A stretch of 64,000 bases of DNA from assembly GCF_000585255.1 (NCBI RefSeq), contig NZ_JANL01000042.1, forward strand, positions 124,001 through 188,000, in the 5' to 3' direction. Of the stretch, positions 62,592-64,000 are shown piece by piece. The notes under the pieces were generated by a model that had not been told where the DNA came from, searched no databases, and saw only the letters and a list, made by a program, of their open reading frames with translations. Each line of letters begins with the position of its first letter. The stretch's first letter is position 1. Both the position numbers and the translations under genes were made by a program. Source of the stretch: Alkalibacterium sp. AK22 (lineage in GTDB: Bacteria > Bacillota > Bacilli > Lactobacillales > Carnobacteriaceae_A).

Positions 62592-62782
62592 CGGTCAATA
62601 ATTATTTTTGTACAGATAACTAAAGTGGAGAGGACGGTTGAAAACCCTAAAGTATTCAGCAGCAGTTCAAATTCGGACCAGATAGATGTGAAGGCTGTAC
62701 TGGAAATGAGGGAGACCGTTCCAAATAGAGTGACCGCAGCAGCAAAGGTCAGAAGCAGCCAGTAAATGATATATTTGATCAT
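62573..62782 (-). CDS. Small two-span membrane protein
   Basis: A 69-residue protein: KYIIYWLLLTFAAAVTLFGTVS is one membrane span, LGFSTVLSTLVICTKIIID a second, and the C-terminus is short and basic (RTTAHK). AAAGGGG precedes the ATG at good distance, and a terminator overlaps the stop, so the gene is credible. No family is recognised. It is isolated between the 51-bp repeats and the acetyltransferase gene. Confidence 0.65.
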   Translation of the reverse strand: MIKYIIYWLLLTFAAAVTLFGTVSLISSTAFTSIWSEFELLLNTLGFSTVLSTLVICTKIIIDRTTAHK

Positions 62783-62958
62783 TGTTAACCCCTTTGATAC
62801 TTATTTTTTAATTATTCATATAGAGTATAAGGGAACAGCATAAGGAAGTAAATATTCTTAGGCATATTTAAAATGGCACGCACCAGCTGTTTATGCTAAG
62901 CTGTAATTGATGATACATAATATGCAGTTAAATCACTTGACAGGAGACGATGTAAACG

Positions 62959-63420
62959 GTGATCTTACATACAGAGCGACTGACGCTGCTGTCTTGTACG
63001 CCTAAGGCGCTTGAAACGTATGCAGCTTCTGGATACAGCTATGGTCCGCATATCGAAAGCTTTTTAGAAGATCTGGCAATAGATCCTGAACTTCACGGCT
63101 GGGGCGTATGGCTAGTAATTCACACAGAGGAAAACAGGATGATTGGCGATATGGGCTTTAAAGACCGACCGAATACCGAAAAGGAAGTAGAAGTGGGCTA
63201 CGGTATCTTTCCAGACTATCAGAACCGGGGATATGCCACGGAAGGGTTGAAAGCCCTGATTAAATGGGCCTTCCAAATTAAAGGAGTTCATGTAATCAAG
63301 GCAGACTGTCAGACTGACAATCTGCCCCCAAAGCGTGTGCTGGCGAAAGTCGGTATGCAGCTGTCTTATCAGCAAAACAGGTTAGACTACTGGATTTTAA
63401 AAAAGGACTCGTGTCAATAG
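62959..63420 (+). CDS. GNAT-family N-acetyltransferase (RimJ/RimL-like)
   Basis: A 153-residue GNAT protein. ILHTERLTLLSCTPKALE is a typical N-terminus. The acetyl-CoA-binding motif A is VEVGYGIFPDYQNRGYATEGLKALIKWAF, with the QNRGYATEG pyrophosphate loop. Motif B follows in LPPKRVLAKVGMQLSYQQ. The likely acceptor is a protein N-terminus or small amine; it cannot be assigned. The start is GTG 62959 with CAGGAGACG upstream at longer than ideal spacing. Confidence 0.88.
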   Translation: MILHTERLTLLSCTPKALETYAASGYSYGPHIESFLEDLAIDPELHGWGVWLVIHTEENRMIGDMGFKDRPNTEKEVEVGYGIFPDYQNRGYATEGLKALIKWAFQIKGVHVIKADCQTDNLPPKRVLAKVGMQLSYQQNRLDYWILKKDSCQ

Positions 63421-63473
63421 TAAGTCATTTGAATATCTGTAGATAAATAAGCTTTAACAAAGGAGGAACGATC

Positions 63474-63695
63474 ATCTTTAACAAAGTATTGCTTCGTTAT
63501 GGTATACCCTATACCTTGTTAACCTTGCTGCTGCGTAATGTCTTGGATACGCGTCTGGGGCACTGGATGTATGCGCTCAGCTTCTTCGGTTTGATTGCAG
63601 GCTTGCTCAGTTTTTCCGGTATATACGTTTACTACACGATCAAGCAGCAGGTTTACAATTTTCGCTACCGCAAAAAACACCAGGAATCAGAGTAG
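63474..63695 (+). CDS. Small membrane protein with a non-standard start codon
   Basis: About 73 residues: (M)FNKVLLRYGIPYTLLTLLLRN, DTRLGHWMYALSFFGLIAG, LSFSGIYVYYTIKQQVYNFRY and KKHQESE. Two membrane spans are visible. A strong AAAGGAGG site at 63459-63466 is properly spaced only from an ATC codon at 63474 (or ATC at 63471). The nearest standard start is TTG at 63489, 22 bases from the site. An ATC start, or a mutated ATG, is the simplest reading. The family is not recognised. Confidence 0.55.
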   Translation: MFNKVLLRYGIPYTLLTLLLRNVLDTRLGHWMYALSFFGLIAGLLSFSGIYVYYTIKQQVYNFRYRKKHQESE

Positions 63696-63749
63696 ACGGG
63701 AGTCGGCTCTGGTTCCTGATAGACGGATCTTTTACATGGACGTGCATAA

Positions 63750-63791
63750 AGAAAAGCCCCTGCCTGAAGTTTTAAGGGCAGGGGCTTTCTC
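63750..63791. terminator. Bidirectional terminator
   Basis: AAAGCCCCTGCC and GGCAGGGGCTTT pair perfectly around a loop of about 11 bases; a T-rich flank follows on both strands. It separates the small membrane protein from the minus-strand HTH gene. Confidence 0.88.
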
Positions 63792-63797
63792 TTCTTT

Positions 63798-63998
63798 TTA
63801 GCGGTCATTCGGATCGACCCAGTGCATCTTTTCGTCGACTAGTCGCATGAGCTGTTCCAGTTCCAGCTTAGTGGCCATGTCATCATGATACAGTAAGTTC
63901 TCAACCCGTTTTCTGGGCACCTCAAGTGCTTGGGCCAGCTCATCTAAGGTCAGAAGATTCCTGTCCAGGAGTTCTTCGACTCGGGCACTGTAAATCAC
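63798..63998 (-). CDS. Small helix-turn-helix protein, start possibly outside the window
   Basis: A 66-residue frame on the minus strand ending at 63798: IYSARVEELLDRNLLTLDEL, AQALEVPRKRVENLLYHDDM, ATKLELEQLMRLVDEKMHW, VDPNDR. LTLDELAQALEVPRKRVENL looks like a helix-turn-helix. The first possible start is a GTG at the very edge of the window, so the protein may begin upstream. No family name is assigned. Confidence 0.6.
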   Translation of the reverse strand: MIYSARVEELLDRNLLTLDELAQALEVPRKRVENLLYHDDMATKLELEQLMRLVDEKMHWVDPNDR

Positions 63999-64000
63999 GA

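Overview
The window looks like chromosomal DNA of a low-GC Gram-positive bacterium of the order Lactobacillales. Supporting signs are AddB of the RexB type without Fe-S cysteines, XerS rather than XerC/XerD, PepT, PyrR, Ctc-type L25, ComFB, and the rnc-smc-cof-ftsY-ylxM-ffh block. A large Mrp/Mbh-type cation antiporter operon and many acidic proteins would fit a salt- or alkali-tolerant Carnobacteriaceae-like organism, but that is inference. No rRNA, tRNA or intact CRISPR array was seen.

Layout. 1-12.4 kb: end of rpoD, rplY, trmK-nif3, pepT and the addB-addA recombination nuclease. 12.7-15.6 kb: minus-strand cell-envelope cluster (DUF4015 hydrolase-like protein, NodB-type deacetylase lipoprotein, YkyA-like lipoprotein). 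15.7-17.8 kb: lspA-rluD-pyrR. 17.8-19.5 kb: class B sortase divergent from a FAS1-domain surface protein with a VPATG-type sorting signal. 20-28 kb: rqcH, a MarR regulator with two tandem ECF S components, a YrrS-like protein, a GTPase, DUF1456 and a pseudouridine synthase. 28.4-36.3 kb: nine-gene antiporter operon in E-F-G-(DUF4040)-B-C-D-D-D order. The three D subunits are tandem paralogues, and the middle one has lost two conserved lysines. 36.4-36.9 kb: 104-bp tandem repeats. 37-41 kb: DUF1349, SWIM protein, zinc-ribbon protein, deaminase and ComFB.

41.4-47.9 kb is an AT-rich accessory island. It holds a GIY-YIG/DUF2075 ATPase with a MazG-like protein, a 45-residue remnant of the Cas9 N-terminus followed by a decayed IS3-family transposase, a 792-residue unknown protein with a long glycine-rich hydrophobic segment, and a LEM-3-like GIY-YIG protein. 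47.9-53.6 kb: a SixA-like protein with Asn in place of the catalytic His, a HEXXH membrane protein, a dif-like palindrome upstream of xerS, a membrane-anchored esterase and a DUF427 protein. 53.9-62.0 kb: conserved RNA-processing, chromosome-condensation and SRP genes. 62.2-64 kb: a 51-bp hairpin repeat array, small membrane proteins, a GNAT acetyltransferase and a small HTH protein.

The core genes cover transcription, translation, DNA repair, secretion and ion homeostasis. The most unusual parts are the triple-D antiporter, the eroded Cas9 locus within a defence-like island, and the two unrelated hairpin-bearing repeat arrays.
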